A stretch of DNA of 64,000 nt from Bacillus sp. AFS029637 (GTDB lineage: Bacteria > Bacillota > Bacilli > Bacillales > Bacillaceae_G), in assembly GCF_002584985.1 (NCBI RefSeq), contig NZ_NUPZ01000017.1, positions 62,001-126,000 of the forward strand, read 5' to 3'. Made by a program: the position numbers and the translations under genes. Shown here piece by piece: positions 53,468 through 62,894 of this stretch. A model generated the notes under the pieces. It searched no databases, was not told the DNA's origin, and was given only the letters and a program-made list of their open reading frames with translations. Within the stretch, counting starts at the first letter, position 1. Each line of letters begins with the position of its first letter.

Positions 53468-53923
53468 ATGTGGAGAGAGAAGATTAGTCATATATCCAAA
53501 ATAAGAGAGAAACGAAATCGAAAGCTCAATTTACCTATCAACGAAAAGGAGTTATCAAAAATTCGTAAATCTGTAGTAAAAAAATTTGGTGAAGATGTCC
53601 TGCCACAGCAGTACTATGAATTTTTACAAACAGTTAATGGAATTGAATTTAATGGATTAATAATATATGGGATTGACCAAAGTTTTTTAGATTTTAAGCC
53701 AATAAATCAGGTAGATAATTTTTTTGATGCTAATGAAGTATGGGAATCAATTAAAGACGAAGATGAGCTGATTTTTTTCGGAGATTCAGATATAGCTTGG
53801 TATTGCTATAATGTGTCCAAAAAGAAATTTGTTGAGCTAGACAAGCCTTCAGGCGAGCATATGGAAACTTTTTGCGATTTTGATACTATGCTTAAATCCG
53901 CTCTCTCAGTAGCACTTAGCTAA
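53468..53923 (+). CDS. SMI1/KNR4-like (YrhA-type) immunity protein
   Basis: 151 residues. The N-terminal helices and LPQQYYEFLQTVNGIEFNGLIIYGI are typical of SUKH proteins, followed by ELIFFGDSDIAWYCYNVSKKKFVELDKPSGEHMETF. No toxin is adjacent. Confidence 0.8.
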   Translation: MWREKISHISKIREKRNRKLNLPINEKELSKIRKSVVKKFGEDVLPQQYYEFLQTVNGIEFNGLIIYGIDQSFLDFKPINQVDNFFDANEVWESIKDEDELIFFGDSDIAWYCYNVSKKKFVELDKPSGEHMETFCDFDTMLKSALSVALS

Positions 53924-53983
53924 ATGTATCCGTAGTCAATGTCTAACTGTTTAAGCTAGATGAAAATAATGCAGGGGGATTCT

Positions 53984-54481
53984 ATGGAAAGTAAGGAAAA
54001 AGCGATAAAAATCTATGATTTAATTGACAATGGTGATATAGAACAAGCGAAAGAGATCATTATTACTGATAAAAGTTTACTTGATTTTGTAACGCCGTTT
54101 GGAACTTGGCTACATGTTTCGGCTAGAGCTGGTGAACTGGATATGATAAAATTTCTTGTTGAATCTGGTATGGATATTAACCGTAATGAAGGTGTACCAA
54201 AGTCAGCGCCTATTGCACATGCAGCTAGTGAAGGTGAAATTGGTATTGTAGAGTACTTATTTGATAATGGTGCAATATTAGATGTTAGTGATCCAAATAG
54301 AAATCCTCTATTCTCAGCGATTTATGGTGGGCATCTTAATATTGTAAAGTATCTTGTTCAGAATGGTATTGATAGTACTGTAAAGTATACAGGGGATACT
54401 ATGAAAGAGATGGGAGCTTACGAATTTGCTATTGAAAGAGGGCAAGTAGAAATTGCTGAATATTTAAAAATGTACACTTGA
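53984..54481 (+). CDS. Ankyrin-repeat immunity-type protein
   Basis: About 165 residues from the ATG at 53984, which follows GGGGGATTCT. Four ankyrin repeats are visible (TPFGTWLHVSARAGELDMIKFLVESGMDIN, APIAHAASEGEIGIVEYLFDNGAILD, NPLFSAIYGGHLNIVKYLVQNGID). A paralogue lies at 56636. Such short ankyrin proteins are common immunity factors in polymorphic toxin loci. Confidence 0.82.
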   Translation: MESKEKAIKIYDLIDNGDIEQAKEIIITDKSLLDFVTPFGTWLHVSARAGELDMIKFLVESGMDINRNEGVPKSAPIAHAASEGEIGIVEYLFDNGAILDVSDPNRNPLFSAIYGGHLNIVKYLVQNGIDSTVKYTGDTMKEMGAYEFAIERGQVEIAEYLKMYT

Positions 54482-54572
54482 GATGGCAGCCATATATTGA
54501 TGTAATAGAAAAGTTGAAAACTAATGGTCATATTAATTTAATTACCCAATTCATTTAAAAGGAGAAATTTAT

Positions 54573-55046
54573 ATGGACTCTCAATCTGAGGTTAAGAGAT
54601 TATATAGTTGTAGATTTTTAAAAAATCAATCGGAATGTGAAGAGTTTGACAGTGTATTAGAAAACTTAGCAGATTGTACTGATGAGAAGCTTATTAAAGA
54701 ATTGTGTATAGTATTTGAGGATGAAACACAAGCGGAAGAGGTTATGTTTGGTCTAGTTCATTGTATTGAAAGTTTTGAAATGGAAAAATATTTAACAGAG
54801 ATGCCTAAAGCTTTACCAAAAATGGTTGAGAGTGCAAAAGAGTGGGCAATGCTACTAAACAAAAGAATTTTAAATAGTGATTTATGTAGAAGTGAGTATG
54901 CTAAAGTACTTGTAGGAATGAATCATGATATACAACTAACGGTAATTAATTTACTTAATGAAATTATTGCTGATAACCCTAAAAAATTTGAGAGCACTGC
55001 CAATGAGGTTCTTAGTCAATTACAAGGAGTTCATAAAATTAAATGA
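54573..55046 (+). CDS. Imm30-family immunity protein
   Basis: 157 helical residues. The Imm30 pattern is clearest here: CRFLKNQSECEEFDSVLENL, LCIVFEDETQAEEVMFGLVHCIESFE, AKEWAMLLNKRIL. It is the third Imm30 in the window and is more diverged from the other two. Confidence 0.8.
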   Translation: MDSQSEVKRLYSCRFLKNQSECEEFDSVLENLADCTDEKLIKELCIVFEDETQAEEVMFGLVHCIESFEMEKYLTEMPKALPKMVESAKEWAMLLNKRILNSDLCRSEYAKVLVGMNHDIQLTVINLLNEIIADNPKKFESTANEVLSQLQGVHKIK

Positions 55047-55081
55047 ATATTGTAGAACTACTGTATATAGATAAAACTAAG

Positions 55082-55112
55082 AACACCCTAGCGAAGAGCT
55101 AGGGTGTTTGTG
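55082..55112 (+). terminator. Rho-independent terminator
   Basis: AACACCCTAGC pairs exactly with GCTAGGGTGTT around GAAGA, then TTGTG. Confidence 0.78.
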
Positions 55113-55229
55113 TTATATAGTTTCACCATATGCTTCAGAATTCGGAGCAGGAGTAATCAACGAATCTTTTGTAGCGTTTCCTATAATAGAATGTAGGTGT
55201 TTAACATTTAAATATAGGAAGAAAAACAA

Positions 55230-55499
<270 letters not shown>

Positions 55500-55797
55500 C
55501 TATAATAAAATTTTACTCTTGCTATTTTATTATACAAATTTATAGATTCTATTTCTATTTTTTTACAGGGGGTATACAACTAACAACGAGAAAAATGTTC
55601 ATAATTACTTTCATTCCTATTATAACGAATTCTACAATAGAAAACAGAACGTATATTTGGTATAATCGAAATATACTATATGAAACGATGTACATGAGTT
55701 TGAGATTTATGAAAAAAGGTAAGTAATACATAATAATAAATACGCTATAGGATTCAGTTCATGTTATACAAATCAATCGTTAGAAAGGAAAAGAAGT

Positions 55798-56130
55798 ATG
55801 AATCAAATTTCATTCGAAGATTTATTTGAAGAAGAAAACAAACCAGAAAAGGTGGAGGTAGCTGAGATCCCAGTACCTTTATCGCCCTTACAAAAGGATA
55901 TTTTAGACTTACTTCATTCTGAAGAAATAAGTGCACTTGAGTTATGCGAACAATTAATACGAGCTGGTAAAATATCAGATGAAAGATTCACAACTGATAA
56001 GCCTAAAGCATATGGGCAAGTATGCTTACTATTAGAAGGTTTTGTTAAAGAAGGAAAGCTTATTTTTATCAAAAATGATGAAAAAAGAGATAGGGTATAT
56101 AAATTGAAAGAAGAAGTTTCTAACGTATAA
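55798..56130 (+). CDS. Small winged-helix-like protein, possibly DUF3895
   Basis: 110 residues. The C-terminal part (LQKDILDLLHSEEISALELCEQLIRAGKISDERF...VCLLLEGFVKEGKLIFIK) has a winged-helix look. It may belong to the DUF3895 group of Bacillus proteins; I am not certain. It has a GAAAGGAAAAG ribosome site and is not obviously an immunity protein. Confidence 0.55.
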   Translation: MNQISFEDLFEEENKPEKVEVAEIPVPLSPLQKDILDLLHSEEISALELCEQLIRAGKISDERFTTDKPKAYGQVCLLLEGFVKEGKLIFIKNDEKRDRVYKLKEEVSNV

Positions 56131-56228
56131 AATGTATTAAGTATAGTCATGAAATAAGAAAGTCCTTATATTTGTGTTGAAAGATTATTTTCACATAGGT
56201 GTGGGGATTTTTTTTTGAGGGAGGATGT

Positions 56229-56585
56229 ATGAAAGATTGGGAGTATAACGAATTATTTCATGCAATTCGGGAGGCGTATGAAGAGTTATTAGATGAAGAG
56301 GGAGGGTATCGATATGCTATAGCAAAACTAGCGGATGAATTTGATAATTTAGGAAAGATTGAAGATGTTATTGTTGATACTGCCATAGGAGAAATAGCAG
56401 TCAATCATCATATGGTTTTTGCTGGGCGTATTAAAGGTATAACAAAGAGGCTAAGTATGTTTAACCTTCAAGAGGCAGAAGGTGAATTGACAGTAGAGGA
56501 AATACAAGATTTATCGATAAGAATAAATAATGTAATAGAAGGATTAAAAAATGTAAAGGTTGCTTATAAATCTTCGATTGAATAG
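56229..56585 (+). CDS. Imm3-family immunity protein
   Basis: 118 residues from the ATG at 56229, which follows GAGGGAGGATGT; the longer frame upstream has no ribosome site. The pattern (WEYNELFHAIREAYEELLDEE, RYAIAKLADEF, TAIGEIAVNHHMVFAGRIKGI) fits Imm3. No toxin is adjacent. Confidence 0.75.
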   Translation: MKDWEYNELFHAIREAYEELLDEEGGYRYAIAKLADEFDNLGKIEDVIVDTAIGEIAVNHHMVFAGRIKGITKRLSMFNLQEAEGELTVEEIQDLSIRINNVIEGLKNVKVAYKSSIE

Positions 56586-56635
56586 TTCATGGAGACATAG
56601 TTAGACAAGAGAACAGAAATATAGGAGGTGATGTT

Positions 56636-57142
56636 ATGGAGGAGAAAAGTATAAATAAAACAATAAGAAATGCTATTAAGCTTGGTGATATTAATGAAGT
56701 AAAACGTCTAATAGGTGATAATCCAGAATTTTTACATTCAATGACACCATTTGGTACGTGGTTACATGTTGCAGCAAAGAAAGGGCATATCGAAATTGTT
56801 CAGTATTTGATTAATAAAGGGATAGATATGAATGCTAGAGGCGGTACATTTGATGCTTCTGCATTAAATTTGTCCGCAGGAGCAGGACATTTGGAAATAG
56901 TAAAATATTTAGTAGAGTCTGGTGCCGAATTGGATGTAAGTTTAGCAAAAAGAAATCCACTATTTGGAGCAATTTATGGCGGACATAAAGAAGTAGTTGA
57001 GTTTCTAGTTGAAAAAGGAATAGACATTTCAATTAGATACACTGGAGAAAACTTTAAGAATATGAATGCTTATGAATATGCTGAAAAATTCGGACAAACA
57101 GAAATTGCTGCATACATAAAGCGTAAGATGGATAAGAGATAA
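56636..57142 (+). CDS. Ankyrin-repeat immunity-type protein, paralogue of the 53984 gene
   Basis: 168 residues with four ankyrin repeats (TPFGTWLHVAAKKGHIEIVQYLINKGID, SALNLSAGAGHLEIVKYLVESGAELD, NPLFGAIYGGHKEVVEFLVEKGID). It aligns along its whole length with the protein at 53984. An AGGAGGTGATGTT ribosome region precedes the start. Confidence 0.85.
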   Translation: MEEKSINKTIRNAIKLGDINEVKRLIGDNPEFLHSMTPFGTWLHVAAKKGHIEIVQYLINKGIDMNARGGTFDASALNLSAGAGHLEIVKYLVESGAELDVSLAKRNPLFGAIYGGHKEVVEFLVEKGIDISIRYTGENFKNMNAYEYAEKFGQTEIAAYIKRKMDKR

Positions 57143-57174
57143 TAAAGATTGTAAAAGGGATAAGACTAAGAATA

Positions 57175-57260
57175 AAGAGATTAATAGGGGCAGCGTTTAA
57201 TGATTGTGATTTTGAACTGGCTGACTTTAGAAGTTGTAATAGTTATTGCCTTATTAATAT
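57175..57260 (+). pseudogene. Pentapeptide-repeat protein remnant
   Basis: The frame reads KRLIGAAFNDCDFELADFRSCNSYCLI and matches residues about 60-80 of the pentapeptide protein at 37083 (ASFFDCDFEFADFRSCN). It has no start and runs into the next gene. Confidence 0.6.
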
Positions 57261-57277
57261 TGTAAAGGAGTATGAAC

Positions 57278-57625
57278 ATGGCAATTAGAAATGATGCATA
57301 TGGAGGGTTTATTGTATCTAGAAATGTTTTGAATGGAGTACCTATTCGATATAGTTTTCGAGAAGAAAGTTCTATTTCTCAATTAAATGGTTGGAACATC
57401 TTTTCAGAAGTGGATGATGATGAATATGTAAACAATCCAAAAAACTTTTGCATAATTAGTGCAGAATCAATGTCTTCAATTGCACCTCAAATGCTAGAAA
57501 TATTTGAAGCACCATATGGAACAGACCTTTTTTGGGTATATGAAGATAATGTACATGTTGGTTTTTACGATTTAGTGAAAGACTGTATGACAGATATAAA
57601 TAAGATTTTAAATGTAATTTATTAA
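57278..57625 (+). CDS. DUF2185/Imm33-like immunity protein
   Basis: 115 residues from the ATG at 57278, seven bases after AAAGGAG; the ATG at 57272 is too close. The opening GGFIVSRNVLNGVPIRYSFREE, then NGWNIFSEVDDDEYVNNPKNFCI is the DUF2185 (Imm33) pattern. No toxin is adjacent. Confidence 0.78.
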   Translation: MAIRNDAYGGFIVSRNVLNGVPIRYSFREESSISQLNGWNIFSEVDDDEYVNNPKNFCIISAESMSSIAPQMLEIFEAPYGTDLFWVYEDNVHVGFYDLVKDCMTDINKILNVIY

Positions 57626-57689
57626 GGTTTCTTATAACTGTTTTAGATGTGTAGTAATTAATTGAGGGAATTCAGAGGGATGGTGCGAG

Positions 57690-58178
57690 ATGAGTAAAGT
57701 GGAATGGAGATCTCCAGATAAGCCTTTATTGCGAGAAAATGTAAAGAATGTGGAAAAAGAGTTGGGCATTCATTTCCCTTTAGATTATATAGAATGTGTA
57801 ATGAAGAATAATGGAGCACATGTTAGCCCAGAAGTATTTGAAGTTGAGGGGAAGAGAAAAGTTTTTGGTACATTACTAACTTATGATATGGATGATGATG
57901 AAAATATTATTGAGGTATTCAATGACTACAATGGCACATTACCTAGTGCATTGGTGCCATTTGCATTTGATCCAGCAGGAAATTTAATTTGCTTTGATTA
58001 TAAAAATCATAAAGAAGATCCAATTGTCGTCTTTTGGGAACATGAGGGGGCATGGGAAAAGGAAATATTGATGGAAAGTGAAGGGGTTACGGCTGAGGAG
58101 GCAGAGGAAGTAGCGAGAGAAAATGTATTTTTTGTAGCTAATAATTTTACGGAGCTTTTAAATAAGTTACATGATTAA
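57690..58178 (+). CDS. SMI1/KNR4-family immunity protein
   Basis: 162 residues with a clear SUKH pattern: VKNVEKELGIHFPLDYIECVMKNNGAHVSPEVFEV, LVPFAFDPAGNLICFDYKN, PIVVFWEHEGAW, FFVANNFTELLNKLHD. The last 20 codons are duplicated as a remnant at 61257-61321. Confidence 0.88.
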   Translation: MSKVEWRSPDKPLLRENVKNVEKELGIHFPLDYIECVMKNNGAHVSPEVFEVEGKRKVFGTLLTYDMDDDENIIEVFNDYNGTLPSALVPFAFDPAGNLICFDYKNHKEDPIVVFWEHEGAWEKEILMESEGVTAEEAEEVARENVFFVANNFTELLNKLHD

Positions 58179-58261
58179 TAGTGGGAAAGGATTCAAACTT
58201 ATCTGGCAGTGATAAATGAAAATAGTTACATAAGCTCGTTCTTAATAAAGTAGGGATTAAA

Positions 58262-58495
58262 ATGAAACCGAATAATTTTACAATCGCAATGTATCCTACA
58301 GTAGCATTTAAAGAAGAAGAGATATTAAATCGTCTTTTAGATGTATTTGAGTCAAATGAAAAATTTGCTTCTACTCATTGGGGGAACTGTGAAACAGTGA
58401 AGGTAGAATATAACCGTCAGGAAATTATAGAAAAAGTAATTTCGGAGCGTAGAGTATCTGAAGTTCACCTGTATCGTGATAAAACAGTGCACTAG
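58262..58495 (+). pseudogene. Truncated paralogue of the 36284 immunity gene
   Basis: The 77 residues match the first 77 of the 259-residue protein at 36284 with few changes (NFTIAMYPTVAFKEEEILNRLLDVFESNEKFASTHWGNCET...). A TAG follows and the rest of the gene is absent. It is probably inactive. Confidence 0.8.
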
Positions 58496-58612
58496 TAACT
58501 CTAAAATCAACCATTATGAATGTTTTGGAGTTACTTGACGTTAACTCTACATCAGTAGAGTTAATAAATTATTTAAATAAAAAACTGTTAATATACAACT
58601 AGAATTAATGAC

Positions 58613-58640
58613 GGGTTATATTCACTTAAGAATATAACCC
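58613..58640. terminator. Hairpin, possible terminator
   Basis: GGGTTATATTC pairs exactly with GAATATAACCC around ACTTAA. It lies in the gap between the truncated gene and the minus-strand DUF4241 gene. No long T-run follows. Confidence 0.5.
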
Positions 58641-58764
58641 TATCTATCAGAACCAGTAGTATATAAGGAGATTATCCCACGGGTTATTTGCAAATATTAG
58701 ACGAGGAATATTTGGCGCTGTAAAAGAAAAAATATTGACTCTTATATCATAATTGATGTTGTCC

Positions 58765-59382
58765 TCAATTTTCCTCATGTAGCACTTGAAAATCAGTAAC
58801 AAGTGAAACGATTTTTCCTGCTTCATCGATTCCCCAATAGGAAGGATAAAATCCATCTCCATAACCTGAACGGAATATAATGATATTACTTCTTGTTTCC
58901 TCACACACCACGCAATTTCCCCAATCTTCATCATGTTCTGTTAGTATGTCATCTATAAGATCATCATACAAACTAGTAAATTCTTCTCCTAGTTCTTGTT
59001 GTAACCTATCTTCTATTTCTTCTAATTTACCAATTGCTTCAACATCTGCAAAGCACCCTAAGCCTGTATCAACTGGGTAACCAAAAATATATCCGTCTTC
59101 CAGTTCACTGACATTTTGTCCTGGTTTTGTTGCCATCTTCCATCCTACTGCTTTTGAATCCGACAATTTCAATTCAGCACCAGCAATGACTCCATCTTCC
59201 TTATGCCACCAAGCAACAATTGGATATGTACCTGGCTGAATTGTTTGTTCGAAGTGATTTTCATTAAAAATAAGAGGATCACAAGCAACAATTTTACCTG
59301 AAGTAACTTTCAACTGTTCTAGTGCTTCGGAACGCAGGGCCTCACTATCCGGTTTAGATAATTCACGTAATAACTTTGACAT
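58765..59382 (-). CDS. DUF4241 protein
   Basis: 205 residues on the minus strand. The DUF4241 pattern is visible: TSGKIVACDPLIF, PGTYPIVAWW, FGYPVDTGLGCFADVEA and SGYGDGFYPSYWGIDEAGKIVSLVTDF. DUF4241 proteins are often annotated in immunity loci, but the function is not established. A GGGAGAGAAAC ribosome region precedes the start. Confidence 0.85.
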   Translation of the reverse strand: MSKLLRELSKPDSEALRSEALEQLKVTSGKIVACDPLIFNENHFEQTIQPGTYPIVAWWHKEDGVIAGAELKLSDSKAVGWKMATKPGQNVSELEDGYIFGYPVDTGLGCFADVEAIGKLEEIEDRLQQELGEEFTSLYDDLIDDILTEHDEDWGNCVVCEETRSNIIIFRSGYGDGFYPSYWGIDEAGKIVSLVTDFQVLHEEN

Positions 59383-59403
59383 AATGTTTCTCTCCCTTTC
59401 CTT

Positions 59404-59547
59404 TTAAAAAATTTGTTGGTGCTGCCTCCCATATATTTTTACATGAGTTACATTTGTGTTCTGCGGCATATCGTACACGCGTTTTTCTAATAGTTCCGCA
59501 ACATATTCTTCATGCGTTTTACGTTTTCGGATATATTGCTCCTCCGT
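59404..59547 (-). pseudogene. Short open fragment of unknown origin
   Basis: A 47-codon minus-strand stretch reads TEEQYIRKRKTHEEYVAELL...VTHVKIYGRQHQQIF then stop. It has no start. The KTHEEYVAEL piece resembles repeat units of homing-endonuclease-like or toxin proteins, but it is too short to assign. Confidence 0.35.
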
Positions 59548-59549
59548 AC

Positions 59550-59700
59550 AAGTGTAGATAGAACAAACCTTTACTCATTGAAAAATATAACAAATGAATT
59601 TGACTTTAAGATTAGACCCAGTTTTGAGGATGTAAATAATAATCCACCCGTTGATTATATTATTTTAAGGGTAAAAATGCATTTATTAAAAATTCAATAA
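59550..59700 (+). pseudogene. C-terminal fragment of a possible immunity gene
   Basis: The frame gives VDRTNLYSLKNITNEFDFKIR...PPVDYIILRVKMHLLKIQ and stops. No ribosome site or start belongs to it. It looks like the tail of a small beta-rich protein. Confidence 0.35.
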
Positions 59701-59964
59701 AAGAAGATCGAATTAGATAGTCTTTCTAGATTGATCTTCTTATTGTATATTCCCCTTCACTGCAACTCATTGCAAGATGTCTACTTCTGTGACACATTAC
59801 ACAATTGTACAGAGATAATGAAGGAATATGAAAAATAATATAAAGATTTTAATTTAATCCTATATATTTTTTATAAATTCTAAAAGTAAATCCCTTATTT
59901 TTGGTATGATTGACAGAGACTATTTAATTTCTTATGAATATTCTTGAAAAGGGAGTGATGCTGT

Positions 59965-60270
59965 ATGAAATCAATAAATGTAAATGGGAATATATATCAT
60001 ATTGAATCTGTTCCTTTTGAAGATAAGAGTGAGCAGGATGAAGAGGGATACTACGAATATTTTTACAAAGGAGTCAATTTATCGTTTCACTCGGACAAAG
60101 AAATAATTAAAGCCCGAATTTATGACGACGAAGAAATAATATATTTCTTAAAAAATCCATCTCTTGCTTTTGGTAAAGATTTTGAGGCTATAAAAGTATA
60201 TATAATTAAAGAATATGATGTAAATAAATTTAAAATTCCAGGTGAAAAAAAAGCCTATATAGAATTATAG
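59965..60270 (+). CDS. Small hypothetical protein whose end lies in a palindrome
   Basis: 101 acidic residues (NVNGNIYHIESVPFEDKSEQDEEGYYEYFYKGVNLSFHSD...). I recognise no family. An AAGGGAGTGATG ribosome site precedes the ATG. The last seven codons, including the TAG, form one arm of a 42-bp perfect palindrome. Confidence 0.65.
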   Translation: MKSINVNGNIYHIESVPFEDKSEQDEEGYYEYFYKGVNLSFHSDKEIIKARIYDDEEIIYFLKNPSLAFGKDFEAIKVYIIKEYDVNKFKIPGEKKAYIEL

Positions 60271-60291
60271 CTATAATTCTATATAGGCTTT
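60250..60291. terminator. 42-bp perfect palindrome
   Basis: AAAGCCTATATAGAATTATA at 60250 is exactly mirrored to 60291 with no unpaired centre. It overlaps the stop codon at 60268-60270 and ends four bases before the next reading frame. It may act as a terminator, although no T-run follows, or as a protein-binding site. Confidence 0.6.
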
Positions 60292-60294
60292 ACC

Positions 60295-61182
60295 ATGACC
60301 AATTATAATAAAACAGGAAAACTCACAAAGTACTTATGCCTGTGGGTGATGAAAGGAATGTATTCGAAATTGAGTAAATCAAGTGAAATAAGTAGATTTG
60401 AAAATAGATTCTCAGAAAATGTGATTGAAATAGCAGCTGTCACAGGAGCATTAGGAATCGGTGCATCAAAAGGCGGTGACAACATTTTGTGGACTGCGTC
60501 AATTGATTTGATTGCGTGGAAAGACTTACATAACAATGAAACGATTACAAAAGAAGACATACGACTCGCATGGTTGGTTGATGATGCAGAATGGAGAAAA
60601 TCAAAAGACATTTTGACAGCAAATACAGTTGTAGCATTACAGGTGCGCAAGTCAGAAAATTCATTGATGCTTGTTAAGGTTTTGGAAACACCATATAAAG
60701 ATGATGAGTTGGAAGTCATCTTACAAGATGCAATGAAACCGCTTTATTATCATGATGAGATGTTGGGTGGGTTTGAACTTGATAAAAGAGTGAAAACTTT
60801 TGAAAAGAGAATATCTTGGGCTGGTGAAGAATGTCATTTATATTTTGATTGGAGTGAAGACAAACATATGATGAAGTCTGCACTGGAAACAGCACATGCA
60901 CTTTTCAAAGAGCAAGATGAATGGAAAATGAAAATGAAAATGTACGCTGCAAAAGAATTGGTAGAGTTAGCAAATGAATGGCTACAAGATGATGATGAAG
61001 CAGAAATCGAAGAAATTACAAAAGAAATGTTCGTTAATTCCATCACATTAAGCAGCTTAAGCGTTTATTCAGAAGGTGATTTTGAAATATTCTTTTCGGA
61101 TGGAGATCTATTTTGGGGACATTCTATCATTGTAAGCGGAAATATTCATGAAGGGCTCTCTTCGGCTGAGATTGCAGGATAA
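60295..61182 (+). CDS. DUF2262 protein
   Basis: 295 residues if it starts at 60295, where no ribosome site is seen; later ATGs at 60349 or 60358 are possible. The DUF2262 domain fills the C-terminal half: FELDKRVKTFEKRISWAGEECHLYFDW, KELVELANEWLQDD, ITKEMFVNSITL and FEIFFSDGDLFWGHSIIVSGN. DUF2262 proteins occur in immunity clusters. The TAA stop falls in the first bases of a bcr1 repeat. Confidence 0.8.
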   Translation: MTNYNKTGKLTKYLCLWVMKGMYSKLSKSSEISRFENRFSENVIEIAAVTGALGIGASKGGDNILWTASIDLIAWKDLHNNETITKEDIRLAWLVDDAEWRKSKDILTANTVVALQVRKSENSLMLVKVLETPYKDDELEVILQDAMKPLYYHDEMLGGFELDKRVKTFEKRISWAGEECHLYFDWSEDKHMMKSALETAHALFKEQDEWKMKMKMYAAKELVELANEWLQDDDEAEIEEITKEMFVNSITLSSLSVYSEGDFEIFFSDGDLFWGHSIIVSGNIHEGLSSAEIAG

Positions 61183-61256
61183 AGTGAAACGTCCATCAGT
61201 GGGGATTTTTCTGATGGATTATTTGAACCACTCGGGCACTTACCGCCCAAAAGTAG
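61180..61256 (+). repeat. bcr1 repeat, copy 3 (truncated)
   Basis: ATAAAGTGAAAC followed by CATCAGTGGGGATTTTTCTG and TTGAACCACTCGGGCACTTACCG match copy 1. The element breaks off after about 75 bases into a remnant of the SMI1 gene. Confidence 0.78.
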
Positions 61257-61321
61257 CGCGAGAACATGTATTTTTTGTGGCTAATCATTTTACGGAGTTT
61301 TTAAATAAGTTACATGATTAA
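61257..61321 (+). pseudogene. C-terminal remnant of an SMI1/KNR4 gene
   Basis: The last 19 codons (HVFFVANHFTEFLNKLHD, stop) are almost the same as the end of the SMI1 gene at 57690-58178. The joint with the truncated bcr1 suggests a deletion or duplication event. Confidence 0.75.
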
Positions 61322-61379
61322 TAATATTATCCATATATAATGGTTCGTATAAATGTAAGCAGCAATAAAAGGAGAGAGA

Positions 61380-62171
61380 ATGATGGACTTAGAGCATTTT
61401 AAAAAAGATATTTGGTATGGAGAAGTTTCTAATCATACAATTGAAACTCTTAAGTCTAACCTAAGGGATAGTGCAACAGAGAAAGAATCCTTTATCTTAA
61501 TTAATGAATTGTTAAAGCTTGGTGATTTCTCTGTAAAGGGGTTACTAATCGAACTTATGAATAGTACTCGAGATGAGCTTGTTTTACATTTATGCACTAG
61601 ACTATTTTGTTCAGTAGCTACTCATGATGATTTATTAGAAACGAATAATTTGAAATTCCTTTCAAGTGCTTCAGAGGATGGAGTTCATAATTTTGTAGTA
61701 AGTGCTGGTGAAACTCTTTCATATCATGTAGTACCATATCTTTTAGCATTACTAGAAGAGTGGGAAGATACCTTTGTTGAAAAAGCTATTAGAAATGAAC
61801 TTTCATGGATGCTTGGAATTGAGGACGAGTATTATGAAGTATCGTTAGAAGAATTTAATGAAGCTTATTCTGGTTTTATCGAAAATAATGATACGCAAGA
61901 ATATTATTATCATAATAGACTATCTTTTCCTGGAGACTTGGCAAAGAAGTTAGTGCCGGAAGTTATGAGTTCTTTAAGAGATAGAACTACTTATAATGTT
62001 GTTACTATACCTTCCGTTTTATCAATTTGGAGTGGAAGCAAATGTCCAATTCAATACGATACGATTATAACAAATGAAAAAAATAGAGAGTTGATGTCAT
62101 ATATTGATGTTTTAACAAAGAAAGAATGGAAGATTGGTAAAAAGTATTTTTATGGACATGTAGTCGTATAG
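61380..62171 (+). CDS. Imm47-like immunity protein
   Basis: 263 residues. The opening (FKKDIWYGEVSNHTIETLKSNLRDS) and helical HEAT-like middle (LLKLGDFSVKGLLIELMNSTRDELVLHLCTRLF) resemble Imm47 proteins; this is a tentative match. Two adjacent ATGs follow AAAGGAGAGAG. No toxin is adjacent. Confidence 0.6.
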   Translation: MMDLEHFKKDIWYGEVSNHTIETLKSNLRDSATEKESFILINELLKLGDFSVKGLLIELMNSTRDELVLHLCTRLFCSVATHDDLLETNNLKFLSSASEDGVHNFVVSAGETLSYHVVPYLLALLEEWEDTFVEKAIRNELSWMLGIEDEYYEVSLEEFNEAYSGFIENNDTQEYYYHNRLSFPGDLAKKLVPEVMSSLRDRTTYNVVTIPSVLSIWSGSKCPIQYDTIITNEKNRELMSYIDVLTKKEWKIGKKYFYGHVVV

Positions 62172-62291
62172 GGAGTTTTAGTGAATAAGTGTAGATAATA
62201 ATAGAGGGTATTTTTTATGTGGAAAAATAAAAAAACAACTAATAGCCCAATTAAATCTTAAAAGATATAAACACGTCAAGAAGGTGAAAGA

Positions 62292-62843
62292 ATGATACTA
62301 CCAGAGGATTTTCGAGAGAAATGGGATGTTAATAAAGATGGCCCACTTATTACATTTCATGAAAAAGAATTAATGGACAAAAACTTTTCAGATGAAGTGA
62401 AACGATTTTTGTCCATAGGAGGCTTACCAGAAACACCGTCACCATATTTAGAGTTTACTTCATCTCAGTCTTTCGTAAGGTCTGTTACAAATGTATTTCA
62501 TATGCCAGAAGAGTTTCGAAAATATTGGTTTTTAGGAACAACTAGTTCTGGAGATCCAATTTGTATAATTGAAAAACAAGAAAATGTAGTATTTCTAAAT
62601 AGTAGTGATGAGTATAAAGCAGTGTTTATGAATTCTTCTATACATCAATTTGCAGAATGTTTATTAGTATATTCAAAAATGATCGATAAGGCAGTAGAGA
62701 TAAATGGTGAGGATGCCTTTATCGATAATAATATACCAGAGTGTACAATAAGTTGGTTGAAGGAAGAGTTGAAAAAAATTGATGATAAGTGTATGGAAAA
62801 GGGATCTTTTTGGTTTATTGAAATTGAGAACTTATATGAATAA
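62292..62843 (+). CDS. SUKH-4 family immunity protein
   Basis: 183 residues with the SUKH-4 pattern: ILPEDFREKWDVNKDGPLITFHEKEL, FLSIGGLPETPSPYLEF, YWFLGTTSSGDPICIIEKQENVVFLN, and a conserved helix ending. The ribosome site is GAAGGTGAAAG. It precedes the Syd-like gene. Confidence 0.82.
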   Translation: MILPEDFREKWDVNKDGPLITFHEKELMDKNFSDEVKRFLSIGGLPETPSPYLEFTSSQSFVRSVTNVFHMPEEFRKYWFLGTTSSGDPICIIEKQENVVFLNSSDEYKAVFMNSSIHQFAECLLVYSKMIDKAVEINGEDAFIDNNIPECTISWLKEELKKIDDKCMEKGSFWFIEIENLYE

Positions 62844-62894
62844 TTGAAAGTGAAAAGGAAAATGTATGGTGCATGGAAGAGGAGTATGGTGATA

